A stretch of 64,000 nt of DNA from JAFGJQ01 sp964586145 (lineage in GTDB: Bacteria > Planctomycetota > Phycisphaerae > UBA1845). A model generated the notes under the pieces. That model saw only the letters and a program-made list of their open reading frames with translations, searched no databases and was not told where the DNA came from. This document shows positions 35,161 to 43,935 of the stretch, in pieces; positions within the stretch are counted from its first letter, which is position 1, and every line of letters starts with the position of its first letter. Both the position numbers and the translations under genes were made by a program. The stretch lies in the NCBI GenBank assembly GCA_964586145.1, contig CAZPHH010000016.1, positions 1 through 64,000 of the forward strand. The letters are read 5' to 3'.

Positions 35161-36504
35161 TTACGCGTCACTCCCGGTCCGGGTCGACCCCGGCTCTGCA
35201 TCCGTCAGGGCGAAGCGGATGTCCGCTTCGCAGACCAGCTCCCGCGCCACGTGGGCCGTGCAGCGCACGTGCCCCCGCCGGGCCGCCACGTGAACGGCCC
35301 GGGCGGTCAGAACCAACTGATCACCCGGCGCCACCGGCCGCCGGAACTTCACCTTGTCCAGGCTCAGCAGGATCGCCACCATCCCCTTGTGCTCCAGCGC
35401 CTGCGACAGCAGGATGCCCCCCATCTGCGCCATCGCCTCGATGATGAGCACACCCGGCATGATGGGCTGCCCCGGATAGTGCCCCTGGAAAAACTCCTCG
35501 TTGGCCGTCACGTTCTTGATGCCCACCGCCCGCCGCGTGCCGTCGATCTCCAGAATGCGGTCCACCATCAGGAACGGATAGCGGTGCGGCAGCACCCGCT
35601 GCACCGCCCGGATGTCGTAGGCCGGCGGCGTGATCAGCAGGTCACGCAGCCGCTGGTCGTGCGCCTGCTCGGCCAGCCGGCGGGCCAGCTCCTGGTTCAG
35701 CGAGTGACCCGACTTGCGGGCGAAAACGCGGCCGACCAGAAACCGTCCGGACAGCATCAGGTCGCCCAGCAGGTCGAGAATCTTGTGCCGTACGCACTCG
35801 TTGGGATAACGCAGCTCGTTCTGGATCACTCCGTCCGGGCCGAAGACCAGAATGTCGTCATAGGTCAGGTGCGTGCCCAGCCCCATCGCCAGCAACTGGT
35901 CCGCCTCCTGCTTGAGCACAAACGTGCGGGCCGGGGCGATCTCCTGCACGAACGTCTCCGGCGTGATCGTCACCGAGTGAATCTGCCGCCCGATCGCCGA
36001 GGCCTGCCCGTAATCCAGATCGTAGATGATCTCCAGGCTCTCCGCGTCCGGACGAAGCGGAGGCAGGGCCACGAGCTCCGAGTCTCCGTCCACCACCCGC
36101 ACCGTGTCACGAATCACGAACGGCTCGCGCGGCCGGTCCTGGGCCACAATGCCGGCCTTCTGGAGCGACTGCACATACGCCATGCAACTGCCGTCCAGTG
36201 ACGGCAGCTCGTTGCCGGCCAGCTCGATCCGCAGGTTGTCGATGCCCAGCCCGGCACACGCGCTGAGACAATGCTCCACGGTCTCAATGGCCACCGTGCC
36301 GTTGCGCAGCGACGTCCGGCGGGCCCGCTTCGAGACATTCTCCACCCGCGCCTCCACAGACACCGGCTGCGGCTGGTCCACGCGGACAAAACGCAACCCC
36401 GTGTTGGGCTCGGCCGGGAAGAAACGCAGCGTCGCCGGCTCTCCCGTGAACAGGCCCCGTCCCTGCATCTCGACGGGCTTATGGATGGTCTGCTGCGGCT
36501 TCAA
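35161..36504 (-). CDS. lpxC/fabZ: Bifunctional LpxC deacetylase / FabZ dehydratase fusion
   Basis: 447-aa fusion of two normally separate enzymes. The LpxC half (residues 1-~285) deacetylates UDP-3-O-acyl-GlcNAc: zinc ligands His78 (VEHCLSACAG), His240 and Asp244 (VRHKILDLLGD), with His267 in SGHSLN as the acid-base residue. The FabZ half (from ~295) dehydrates hydroxyacyl-ACP: HRYPFLMVDRI, then His342 and Glu356 in GHYPGQPIMPGVLIIEAMAQ. Similar fusions are known in Bacteroidetes and Planctomycetes. Its start overlaps lpxD by 26 bp and it is 2 nt from lpxA, so this is a tightly packed operon. Confidence 0.94.
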   Translation of the reverse strand: MKPQQTIHKPVEMQGRGLFTGEPATLRFFPAEPNTGLRFVRVDQPQPVSVEARVENVSKRARRTSLRNGTVAIETVEHCLSACAGLGIDNLRIELAGNELPSLDGSCMAYVQSLQKAGIVAQDRPREPFVIRDTVRVVDGDSELVALPPLRPDAESLEIIYDLDYGQASAIGRQIHSVTITPETFVQEIAPARTFVLKQEADQLLAMGLGTHLTYDDILVFGPDGVIQNELRYPNECVRHKILDLLGDLMLSGRFLVGRVFARKSGHSLNQELARRLAEQAHDQRLRDLLITPPAYDIRAVQRVLPHRYPFLMVDRILEIDGTRRAVGIKNVTANEEFFQGHYPGQPIMPGVLIIEAMAQMGGILLSQALEHKGMVAILLSLDKVKFRRPVAPGDQLVLTARAVHVAARRGHVRCTAHVARELVCEADIRFALTDAEPGSTRTGSDA

Positions 36505-37522
36505 GACTGTCCACCCGTTTGGCCAGGTCCTTCACCTGATGCACAATATCCGGAAGTTTCGGCGTCAATGCCAGCACCCGCTTGTAGACCTGGTGATCGT
36601 AGGCAGGAATCCCTCCCACCGCCTGGCCCGGAGGGATGTCGCGGCCGACACAACTGCACGCGGCGACCACAACCCCATCGCCCAAGGTAATATTATCCCG
36701 GATGCCCACCCGGCCGCCCAGGATCACGCCGTTGCCCAGCACTGCGCTGCCGCCGATTCCACAATGGGCGATGAGGATGCAATGGGCCCCGATCCGCACA
36801 TTATGGCCGATCTGGACCAGGTTATCAATCTTCGTGCCCGGGCCCACCGCCGTCTCCCCCACCTTGGACCGGTCCAGCGTGGAGCCGGCCCCGATCTCCA
36901 CGTCGTCCCCCACCAACACCCGCCCGCCGTGCGGAATCTTGTTGTGCCGGCCCTCGGCGAAGTAGTAGCCAAACCCGTCGCTGCCGATCACCACATGCGG
37001 ATGCAGAATCACCCGGTCGCCCACCTCACACCGCTCGCGAATGACCACGTGGTCCCAGATCCGGCAATCGGAGCCGATCCGGCAGTCGTCGCCCACATGA
37101 ACGCCCGCGTGCAGAACCGTGCGCTCGCCGATCACCGCTCGCTCCCCGATCACCACGTACGGGCCGATCCCCGCCTCCGCCCCCAGCACGGCCGAACCGG
37201 CCACCACCGCCGTCGGGTGAACCCCCGCGGCCGGACCCGGCACCGGCGGGGCAAACCGGCCCAGCAACTGGGCCACCGTCCGCTCCACCGAATCCGTACG
37301 CAGCGAGGGCATCGGGGTCTCGCCGAACTCACACGGCGCCACCACGGCCCCCGCCCGGCTACTGCCCAGCCGCGCCGCGTACCGGGCGTCGCTCACCCAG
37401 GTAATCTCCTCGGCCCCCGCGGCGGAAAGCGTGTTCACGCCGCGAACGCGCACGGAACCGTCGCCGCGCAGCTCCAGACCAAGCTGCTCGGCCAGTTCCG
37501 CAAGTGTGCAGAAACCCGTCAT
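36479..37522 (-). CDS. lpxD: UDP-3-O-(hydroxyacyl)glucosamine N-acyltransferase (LpxD)
   Basis: 347-aa acyltransferase, third step of lipid A synthesis. The N-terminal uridine-binding domain (TLAELAEQLGLELRGDGSVRVRGVNTLSAAG) is followed by a long hexapeptide-repeat beta-helix with the catalytic His in NLVQIGHNVRIG and the adjacent GFGYYF region (GSDGFGYYFAEGRHNKIPHGG). It ends with a coiled helix KVKDLAKRVDSLEAA. It overlaps ompH by 4 bp at its start and lpxC/fabZ by 26 bp at its end. Confidence 0.93.
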   Translation of the reverse strand: MTGFCTLAELAEQLGLELRGDGSVRVRGVNTLSAAGAEEITWVSDARYAARLGSSRAGAVVAPCEFGETPMPSLRTDSVERTVAQLLGRFAPPVPGPAAGVHPTAVVAGSAVLGAEAGIGPYVVIGERAVIGERTVLHAGVHVGDDCRIGSDCRIWDHVVIRERCEVGDRVILHPHVVIGSDGFGYYFAEGRHNKIPHGGRVLVGDDVEIGAGSTLDRSKVGETAVGPGTKIDNLVQIGHNVRIGAHCILIAHCGIGGSAVLGNGVILGGRVGIRDNITLGDGVVVAACSCVGRDIPPGQAVGGIPAYDHQVYKRVLALTPKLPDIVHQVKDLAKRVDSLEAAADHP

Positions 37523-38181
37523 GACGAACTCGCGGCGGCCGGGGCCGCGGCCGCGTGCGTCGCCCCGTTCGGCTCGACGGGCGTGCGGGCGGCGTTCTCC
37601 GGCGTGGTGTAGTCCTTGTTCAATCGCTCGATGGCTTCCTGCGTCAGGTCGAGCTCCTTCGCGAAGAAGAACACCTTTTCCAGCAGAAGCTGCTGACGGA
37701 GCGTTTTGGAATCCGGGGCTTCGTCCGTGACGTTGTCATACGTCAGGACCAGGTCGATTCCCTTCTCGGCGGACAGCTCCGCCACGGCCTTGTGTACGTT
37801 TCGATAGATGCGCAGCAGCCAGGCCTTGTGCTCGTCCCGGATCTGCCGCTCCTTCGTCGCCGCCCAGACTTCAAACTGGACCTCCATCTCGTCCACCTGG
37901 GTCCGCCGGGTCTTGTAGTCGTCCGAATCCGGTTTGAAGCGGGCCAGTTCCTGGCGCTTCACGGTGATCTCGTCGGTCTTCTGCTTGGCCTCCGCCGCCA
38001 TCTGCTGCCGTTTGGCCTCGAAAAGGTCTTCCAGGTCCTTGGTGAGCCGGTACTGGTCGAAAACCCTCGACAGGTTGATTACCGCCACCTTCGACGGCGC
38101 CTCAGCCGCCCGGGCCGGCGCCGCCAGCGCCCCCATCGCGACCACCCCTGCGCACCCTGCCGTCAGCCAGAACCGGTTCAT
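37519..38181 (-). CDS. OmpH/Skp-family periplasmic chaperone
   Basis: 220-aa exported protein. A signal peptide (MNRFWLTAGCAGVVAMGALAAPARA) is followed by KVAVINLSRVFDQYRLTKDLED and a long charged coiled coil (~residues 45-120), then the C-terminal AVAELSAEKGIDLVLTYDN that closes the Skp fold. An Ala-rich tail ends the protein. Skp/OmpH holds unfolded outer-membrane proteins in the periplasm. The start at 38181 follows AAGGGACGG; the frame is open to 38478 without homology. It leads the lpx run, as in many Gram-negative genomes. Confidence 0.88.
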   Translation of the reverse strand: MNRFWLTAGCAGVVAMGALAAPARAAEAPSKVAVINLSRVFDQYRLTKDLEDLFEAKRQQMAAEAKQKTDEITVKRQELARFKPDSDDYKTRRTQVDEMEVQFEVWAATKERQIRDEHKAWLLRIYRNVHKAVAELSAEKGIDLVLTYDNVTDEAPDSKTLRQQLLLEKVFFFAKELDLTQEAIERLNKDYTTPENAARTPVEPNGATHAAAAPAAASSS

Positions 38182-38463
38182 TCGATACCGTCCCTTCCAC
38201 GCCCGGGTCGGGCGTCCGGAAAGCCTGATTTTCCCACGCGGCCCACGCCGCAACGGGCCATTTTCGCCAATGGACCACCCCCGGGCAACCCCGGGGGCGG
38301 CCCGGGCGTGGGGGCGCCTTGAAGCACCACGATCCGCGCCACGCCGCCGGGGTGTGCCCAGCCGCACCAGGATCCAACCAGGAAAGGCAAAGAAACGGAC
38401 AGATGCGTGAATGAAACGGCCGTAATTGGCATTGGGAGTGAACCGGCGCTGCGGTGGGCGCAT

Positions 38464-39610
38464 AAAAAAAGCGGGCAAGAAGGCGCGGCCACACGCTCTT
38501 CAGAGGTCACCCGTCCGACCGCTTGATCCGGCTTCGTTACCGCCGCCGGAACGTCCTCTCCTGGAATTCGCCGCCCGTCCAGAGTGCGATACCTGCTGCG
38601 TACGACCGAATCGGTTGAGTCGTCCCACTTCGCCGTTGAAACCTTCATCCCGGCCTTGTGGTTTTTCGCAGCAGGCCTTTGCCGGGAACGCTCGCACAAT
38701 CCCGGTAATGCCTCTCGTCGGGTTCCGCGTTCCTCCAGAGTCTTACCCGGTCGAACCTGGCCGCACCGAACCGCCGAAACGGCCCGGCCCGGCACCTCTC
38801 CTGAGCTTCGGTTCCCTTCAGCACATCTCAGACCCGGGGATCCACTTTCGCGGGCTTGCCTCACCCGCTTCGTTCCGTCTTCAGGGTTTGGCTACCCTCC
38901 TGACGGTTTCCGCCCCCCGGGCCCTGGCCGGCCTTGTTTCATGCCGACAGCGCTCCTGGGATTTGTCACACCCTTCGGAGCCTTCCCCTCCCGGAAGGTA
39001 CCCAAGGCCATTACGCCTTGCCGGTGAACCTGCATGCCGTTTCTCCGACCGCTGCGCCCGCACCCGCCGAAGCGACTACGGACCGGACCGGCCGACCGCG
39101 GCTTCCAGGCTTTGACCCTTCCGGAAGTCCCTTGCCCGGCACAACGAGTTAACGCGTCACCGAGCCGGATGCTCCCCTGGGCTTACTCCTCTCCAGGGTT
39201 TTCCCACCACCGCCTTGGACCCGCTTCCACGGGCCCTCCTCCCTCACGCTTCCTGCTGCGGCGATAGCGCTTACCGCCGCAACACGGCGTCTCGGAGTGT
39301 CAATCGGCGTCGGCTTGGCCCGATCCTGCAACCCGGCAAGCCGGACAGGACCGAACAACCCTCCTGAGGTTCCTGCGCCATCGAAATCCCAGATATTCGA
39401 GCCGACCGCAACCCGGGCTATGCGTTCACCTTGCGGATCGCCGACGGTCACCCGCCGACTGTCCCGCTCCTTGGGCCGCCCGTTTCGGCTCTGCCGGAGC
39501 CACCTGGGACTTGATTGTGGCGCTTGGCCGAAGCAGCCTTCTTGCCACGACTTGAAGATACACCACCAATTGCACGCGGGCAAAAAGAATTTCTTCGCGC
39601 AGCCTTAATC
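38464..39610 (-). ncRNA. Hairpin-rich gene-free region, candidate large structured RNA
   Basis: About 1.1 kb without a convincing coding frame but dense in stem-loops. Examples: 38682-38705 (CCGGGA/TCCCGG), 38850-38868 (GCGGG/CCCGC), 38875-38906 (CCGTC/GACGG enclosing AGGGT/ACCCT), 39136-39168 (CCGGC/GCCGG) and 39257-39281 (TGCGGCG/CGCCGCA). At the left end the minus strand reads a GAAGAGCG/CGCCTTC stem, then TTGCCCGC and seven T residues, which looks like an intrinsic terminator. An AT-rich stretch lies at the right end, where a promoter could be. I do not recognise it as rRNA, tmRNA, RNase P RNA or a group II intron (no domain V). It could be a decayed element instead. Confidence 0.35.
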
Positions 39611-39987
39611 ACAATACAACACTCGGTTTGCCTTCACTTATTCAGATGCTAACATGCGGTCACACTTGACCTATCATTCCTGTCCACAATCGATCCACGA
39701 CGTGTGCAAGAAATGAAAATTCTTCCCAGCCCTGAACCGCCCAGCTTCCCATTCAGTCTTCACCATGCACCCCTGAATCACCGCTGCAACATGCACAACT
39801 GCGTCTTACCTCCGTATGACGCATAGGCTTGCGCATCGTTGCCGGGATTGACAGAGCGCTCGACAACCTCACGCCCCTTTGACCGAACGGAATCTCTTCG
39901 ATACAGTGAACCCGCCCCAGCCCGGCCAACGGGCATCGGGCGGCGATCCAACGGGCGTCTAACCCACACTCGGCTAAACATTTGAGG
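39611..39987. other. AT-rich spacer before the aminotransferase
   Basis: 377 bp with markedly lower GC than the surroundings (runs such as CACAATACAACACTC and AAATGAAAATTCTTCC). No ORF or clear hairpin. It probably holds the upstream signals of the minus-strand structured region and of the plus-strand aminotransferase, but no promoter stood out. Confidence 0.4.
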
Positions 39988-41166
39988 ATGACTGAAGTGA
40001 ACGTGCCTCAGTTGGCCCAGCGCGTGCAACCGCTCAAGCCGTCCGATCTGCGACGCTATTCCGCGCTCGTCCAGGAAATGGGCGGCGTCAATCTCTCCCA
40101 GGGCGTCTGCGATCAGCCGGCCCCGGAGGCGGTCAAGCACGCCGCCAAAGCCGCGATCGACGCCAACCACGCTATCTACACCGACTTGCGCGGCCTGGCC
40201 TACCTGCGACGGGCAATCGCCGAAAAGTACGAGCGATTCAACGGCTTCTCCGTCGACCCGGAAACGGACATCGTCGTAACCTGCGGCTCCGCAGGCGCTT
40301 TCGTCTGTGTCATGATGGCCACACTCAACCCGGGCGACGAGGTCATCACGTTTTCACCAGGCTACCACTATTACGCGGAAACCCTCGGGCTGATCGGCGT
40401 GGATGTGCGATACGTGAACACACGCCCGCCCGACTGGCGCTACGACTCGAGCGAACTGGCTGCCACCGTCACTGACCGCACGCGGATGATACTCATCAAT
40501 ACGCCGTGCAACCCGTCCGGCAAAGTGTTTTCGGAAAGCGAGTTGCGCGAGATCGCGGCCCTGGCAGAACGACACAACACCTGGATCCTCACGGACGAAA
40601 TCTACGAGTACATCACCTTCGGCGTGCCGCACGTGAGTATCGCCCGCCTGCCGGGCGCCGCTGGAAGGACGATTACGGTCAGCGGGCCGTCAAAAACGTA
40701 CGCCGTAACCGGCTGGCGAGTCGGCTGGGCGGTGGGCCCGGCCGCGGTGATGCAGAAGGTCGGGATCGTCAACGACATCCTGAACATCTGTGCGCCCGCG
40801 CCAATGCAGCACGGCGTTCTGGCCGGGTTGTCGCTTCCGGATGCGTACTACCGCGACATGGCCCTCGACTACCGGCGGCGCCGCGACCTGCTGGCGGAGA
40901 CATTGGCGGACATCGGTTTCACTCCGTTCCGCGCCGACGGCGCGTTCTACATCCTGGCCGAGTTCCCCGAGGGCCGCTTCGCTTCGGCCGTCGGTGCCGC
41001 GGAGACGATTCTGCACAAAGTCGGCGTGGCCGTTGTGCCCGCGCCGCCGTTCTACGCAAACCCGTCCGACGGCGCCCGCGTGCTCCGCATCTGCTTCGCC
41101 AAGTCGATGCCCGAGCTCGAAGACGGCTGCCGCCGCCTCCGACAACTGAAATCCCTGGGAGTGTGA
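39988..41166 (+). CDS. PLP-dependent aminotransferase, class I/II (aspartate aminotransferase fold)
   Basis: 392-aa fold-type I aminotransferase. VVTCGSAGAFVCVMMATL is the PLP-phosphate-binding loop, INTPCNPSGKVFSESEL carries the substrate and cofactor Asn, LTDEIYEYI the Asp that pairs with the pyridine nitrogen. The Schiff-base Lys is in SGPSKTYAVTGWRVGW, and Arg in RICFAKS binds the carboxylate. Start ATG 39988; an in-frame TTG lies two codons upstream. It stands alone, so the amino acid or keto acid substrate cannot be told. Confidence 0.9.
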   Translation: MTEVNVPQLAQRVQPLKPSDLRRYSALVQEMGGVNLSQGVCDQPAPEAVKHAAKAAIDANHAIYTDLRGLAYLRRAIAEKYERFNGFSVDPETDIVVTCGSAGAFVCVMMATLNPGDEVITFSPGYHYYAETLGLIGVDVRYVNTRPPDWRYDSSELAATVTDRTRMILINTPCNPSGKVFSESELREIAALAERHNTWILTDEIYEYITFGVPHVSIARLPGAAGRTITVSGPSKTYAVTGWRVGWAVGPAAVMQKVGIVNDILNICAPAPMQHGVLAGLSLPDAYYRDMALDYRRRRDLLAETLADIGFTPFRADGAFYILAEFPEGRFASAVGAAETILHKVGVAVVPAPPFYANPSDGARVLRICFAKSMPELEDGCRRLRQLKSLGV

Positions 41167-41181
41167 GCAGAGAAACGCCTT

Positions 41182-41228
41182 CCCCCGGCTCGAAGCCGGG
41201 GGCACTGGCCGGCCGGCTGAAGCCGGCC
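41182..41228. repeat. Double palindrome of the GGCTGAAGCC family
   Basis: CCCCCGGCT-cga-AGCCGGGGG then GGCCGGCT-ga-AGCCGGCC, joined by CACTGGCC. It has the same two-part structure and spacer as 9489-9534 and lies 15 bp past the aminotransferase stop. Confidence 0.8.
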
Positions 41229-41303
41229 ATTTTGCCCCCAATACTCTGATCTCTGTCGCAGATCCCTCACTACCCTTCCCCGCCCCGCGCTGTACACTCC
41301 TGG

Positions 41304-42257
41304 ATGATGGCCAAGCGAACCGGACTGGTACTCGATCCCCTCTTTCAACGGCACGATCCAGGGTCGGCGCATCCGGAACGGCCGGACCGGCTGATCGCCA
41401 TCGAGCAGGCACTTCGCGAACGCGGCCTCACCGACCGTTGCACGCCGCTGCCCCTGCGGCCCGCGACCCGCGATGAGATTCTCGCCCTGCACCGGCAGCA
41501 GTACCTCGATCGCCTGGAGCATACCTGCCGCACCGGCTGGCCGTTCATCGACTGCATGGACAGCGGCATCTGTCCGGACAGCTACAACGTCGCCCTCCAG
41601 GCGGCCGGGGCCGTCCTGGAGGCTGCAGACGCCATCGTGGCGGGAACCGTGCAAAACGCGTTCTGCGCCGTCCGGCCACCCGGGCACCATGCCCTGCCCG
41701 AGAAATCCATGGGCTTCTGCCTGTTCAACAACGTCGCGCTGGCGGCCGAGCGCTTGATCCGCGTGCACGGCCTGCAGCGCGTGCTGATCCTGGACTGGGA
41801 CGTGCACCACGGGAATGCAACGCAGGCGATGTTCGAGTCGCGGCCGGACGTGTTGTACGTCAGCCTGCACGGGCACCCGAGCTGCGTGTACCCGGGCACC
41901 GGCTGGGAGACGGAGGCCGGCACGGGGGAGGGGAAAGGGTTCACACTCAACATCCCCATGCTGCCCGGCGCCGGCGACGCAGAGTACCGGCGGGCCTTTG
42001 ACGAACAGGTGACGTCGGCGGTTGAGGCGTACCGGCCGCAGTCCGTGTTGGTCTCGGCCGGGTACGATGCCCATCGCCTGGACCCGCTGGCCCCGATTTG
42101 CCTGGAGGACGAGTCGTTCCGCTGGATGAACCAGACGGCGCTGGCGTACGCCGACCAATGGGCCGGCGGCCGCCTCCTCAGCGTGCTGGAAGGCGGGTAT
42201 AACCTCGTGGTGCTTGGGCGTTGCGTGGCGGATCACGTGGAGTCGCTCTGCAGGTAA
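41304..42257 (+). CDS. Histone-deacetylase-family hydrolase
   Basis: 317-aa arginase-deacetylase fold enzyme (HDAC / acetoin utilisation / acetylpolyamine amidohydrolase group). Zinc-site and catalytic motifs are intact: AVRPPGHHALPEKSMGFCLFNN (His-His pair), LDWDVHHGNATQ (zinc Asp and His), SAGYDAHRLDPLAP (second zinc Asp) and GGYN near the end. It opens with DPLFQRHDPGSAHPERPDR, typical of class II-like bacterial members. It probably removes acetyl groups from small amines or protein lysines. It is monocistronic, between repeat tracts. Confidence 0.92.
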   Translation: MMAKRTGLVLDPLFQRHDPGSAHPERPDRLIAIEQALRERGLTDRCTPLPLRPATRDEILALHRQQYLDRLEHTCRTGWPFIDCMDSGICPDSYNVALQAAGAVLEAADAIVAGTVQNAFCAVRPPGHHALPEKSMGFCLFNNVALAAERLIRVHGLQRVLILDWDVHHGNATQAMFESRPDVLYVSLHGHPSCVYPGTGWETEAGTGEGKGFTLNIPMLPGAGDAEYRRAFDEQVTSAVEAYRPQSVLVSAGYDAHRLDPLAPICLEDESFRWMNQTALAYADQWAGGRLLSVLEGGYNLVVLGRCVADHVESLCR

Positions 42258-42268
42258 GGCTATTCCGC

Positions 42269-42494
42269 CGCTTGCGGTTTGGCGGCCGCATCGCAGGGCG
42301 AGGGCCCCGGCCATTCGTATGTGNNNNNNNNNNNNNNNNNNNNNNNNNNNNNNNNNNNNNNNNNNNNNNNNNNNNNNNNNNNNNNNNNNNNNNNNNNNNN
42401 NNNNNNNNNNNNNNNNNNNNNNNCATCGGGATGTTCTGTCGCTTGCGGTTTGGCGGCCGCATCCCAGGGCGAGGGCCCTGCCCATTCGTATCTG
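42269..42494 (+). repeat. 55-bp repeat on both sides of an assembly gap
   Basis: A 55-bp unit starting CGCTTGCGGTTTGGCGGCCG and ending CCATTCGTAT(G/C)TG is present at 42269-42323 and again at 42440-42494 with 4 differences. The 100-N gap lies between them, so the true copy number is unknown. Apart from this, 42258-42600 has no gene. Confidence 0.8.
42324..42423. other. Assembly gap (100 N)
   Basis: Exactly 100 N, a conventional scaffold-gap size, flanked by a 55-bp direct repeat that probably caused the break. Confidence 0.99.
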
Positions 42495-42600
42495 CCGTGA
42501 AACGACAAGCCGCATCTGGAAGGAGCCGGACAGATCCGGGCATAGCAGTGGGCTTCCTGGGTTGGAACGAGTTAATCTTCCTTGATGCGATCGCGTCGCC

Positions 42601-43830
42601 CTACACGTGCAAGCGCACGTGCAGCCGCCACAGCCATACGGACAACGCCACCATCAACACCGCGAACACGGCCGCCCGGGCAATGGCCTCGCCGCCGGCA
42701 TTCCAGTGCTCGCTGAAGAACGTGACGCCGAGCAGACCCAGCGCGGCCCAGAAGATATCCGGCAGAATGTAGGCCAGCAGCGGGTTTGCGCCGAATTGTG
42801 CGAGTGGCCGGGCAAGCGGCACGCACTGCACAACGTCTACCAGCCAGTACAGAATCACGTACGCCACGCAGCAGATGGCCGAGCTGTACAAACACCACGT
42901 CGGCGTGGCCATGTTCTTGGAGATACCGTGCAGCGGGCGAAGCAGATAGCCGGCCGCAAAAAGCCCTGCCGCGAAGAGCAGAATCGCGAGTATTCTTCGG
43001 GCCGGCGTCTGACCGGGCCGGGCGTCCAGAAGAATCATCGTCACCAGGATGCCCGCCACCGTGATGGCCGAATGCCCTCCGATGTGCCCGCCCAGCCAGA
43101 CCCACTCCTTCACCTGCCTGGCCACAGGAAAATCAAACCGCCCCGCCGCATCGCCGATGTACAACGCGATGAACAGCGCGAGCATGCCCACCAGGGCGGC
43201 CGGCCGCCGATGAAACACGGCGTACGTCAGCGTCGACGCCAGGTACGCCCAGCCGATAAGCCCCAGGATGCCCCACCACGCGGTCTGCATTCGAGTCACT
43301 GCCTCGCCCCAGTGCCCGCGGTAGATGGTCGCCATCCAGATGAGCCCCGCGACGCCCAGGACACGCAGCACGATGAACAGGTATCGCCGGCCCGCCGTGC
43401 GCGGGTACTGGTTCCATATCAGGATCACCGAGCCGAACATCAGCAGCACCCACGCGTCCCGGCTCATGCCCGTCGCGTCCGGATCGAGGCTGCGGATGTT
43501 CACCATGAACACCCCGATGACCAGCAGCGAGAGCGTTCGCATCAGCACGTGCCAGGCCATGCGCAGCCGCGACTCGCCGCGCTCCAGCCGTCTGCCGATG
43601 GCCAGCGGAATGGCCATGCCCACGATGAAGAGGAAGGCCGGAAAGACGACGTCGACGAAGGTCATGCCGTCCTGGTCCGGCGGCACGTGCTTCATCCAGG
43701 CCGGGATGTCTTGCAGCGGGCTCAGGTGGTTTACGAAGATCATGGCCAGGATGGTCAGTCCGCGGAACAGGTCGATGGAGACGATGCGCTCCGCCCGCCG
43801 CGCCGCCGGTGTCTCAAGTGCCTCCGCCAA
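42601..43830 (-). CDS. HGSNAT-like (DUF5009) membrane acyltransferase
   Basis: About 409-aa polytopic membrane protein related to heparan-alpha-glucosaminide N-acetyltransferase. SIDLFRGLTILAMIFVNHLSP near the N-terminus is the family signature, followed by VVFPAFLFIVGMAIPLAIGRR and about ten membrane helices. It likely moves acetyl groups across the membrane onto sugar amines. No ATG lies between the gap and the signature. The TTG at 43830 is preceded by GGAGGAGG at 8-nt spacing, so I place the start there; the longer open frame crossing the gap is repeat sequence, not protein. Confidence 0.85.
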   Translation of the reverse strand: MAEALETPAARRAERIVSIDLFRGLTILAMIFVNHLSPLQDIPAWMKHVPPDQDGMTFVDVVFPAFLFIVGMAIPLAIGRRLERGESRLRMAWHVLMRTLSLLVIGVFMVNIRSLDPDATGMSRDAWVLLMFGSVILIWNQYPRTAGRRYLFIVLRVLGVAGLIWMATIYRGHWGEAVTRMQTAWWGILGLIGWAYLASTLTYAVFHRRPAALVGMLALFIALYIGDAAGRFDFPVARQVKEWVWLGGHIGGHSAITVAGILVTMILLDARPGQTPARRILAILLFAAGLFAAGYLLRPLHGISKNMATPTWCLYSSAICCVAYVILYWLVDVVQCVPLARPLAQFGANPLLAYILPDIFWAALGLLGVTFFSEHWNAGGEAIARAAVFAVLMVALSVWLWRLHVRLHV

Positions 43831-43935
43831 GCCCCGCACCTCCTCCGGCCCCGGCGCCAAGGGTACCGCGTCCGCGCGGAAAACGCACGGTCCGTGGCGC
43901 CTGGCTCGCCCTCTCTGCGGCCCCCGGGCTCTCCT

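Noticed and set aside
38584..39608. Open frames of 90-230 codons in the 38.4-39.6 kb region
   Set aside because: Overlapping frames on both strands, rich in Pro/Arg/Ser, no ribosome-binding sites; the hairpin pattern argues for non-coding DNA.
38464..39610. Group II intron, RNase P RNA or tmRNA in the structured region
   Set aside because: No domain V-like AGC...GUU hairpin, no reverse transcriptase, and no conserved RNase P or tmRNA core was found by eye.
39988..41166. GnnB-type partner for the lpx-cluster oxidoreductase
   Set aside because: The gene is a class I/II (aspartate-type) aminotransferase, not a DegT-family sugar aminotransferase.
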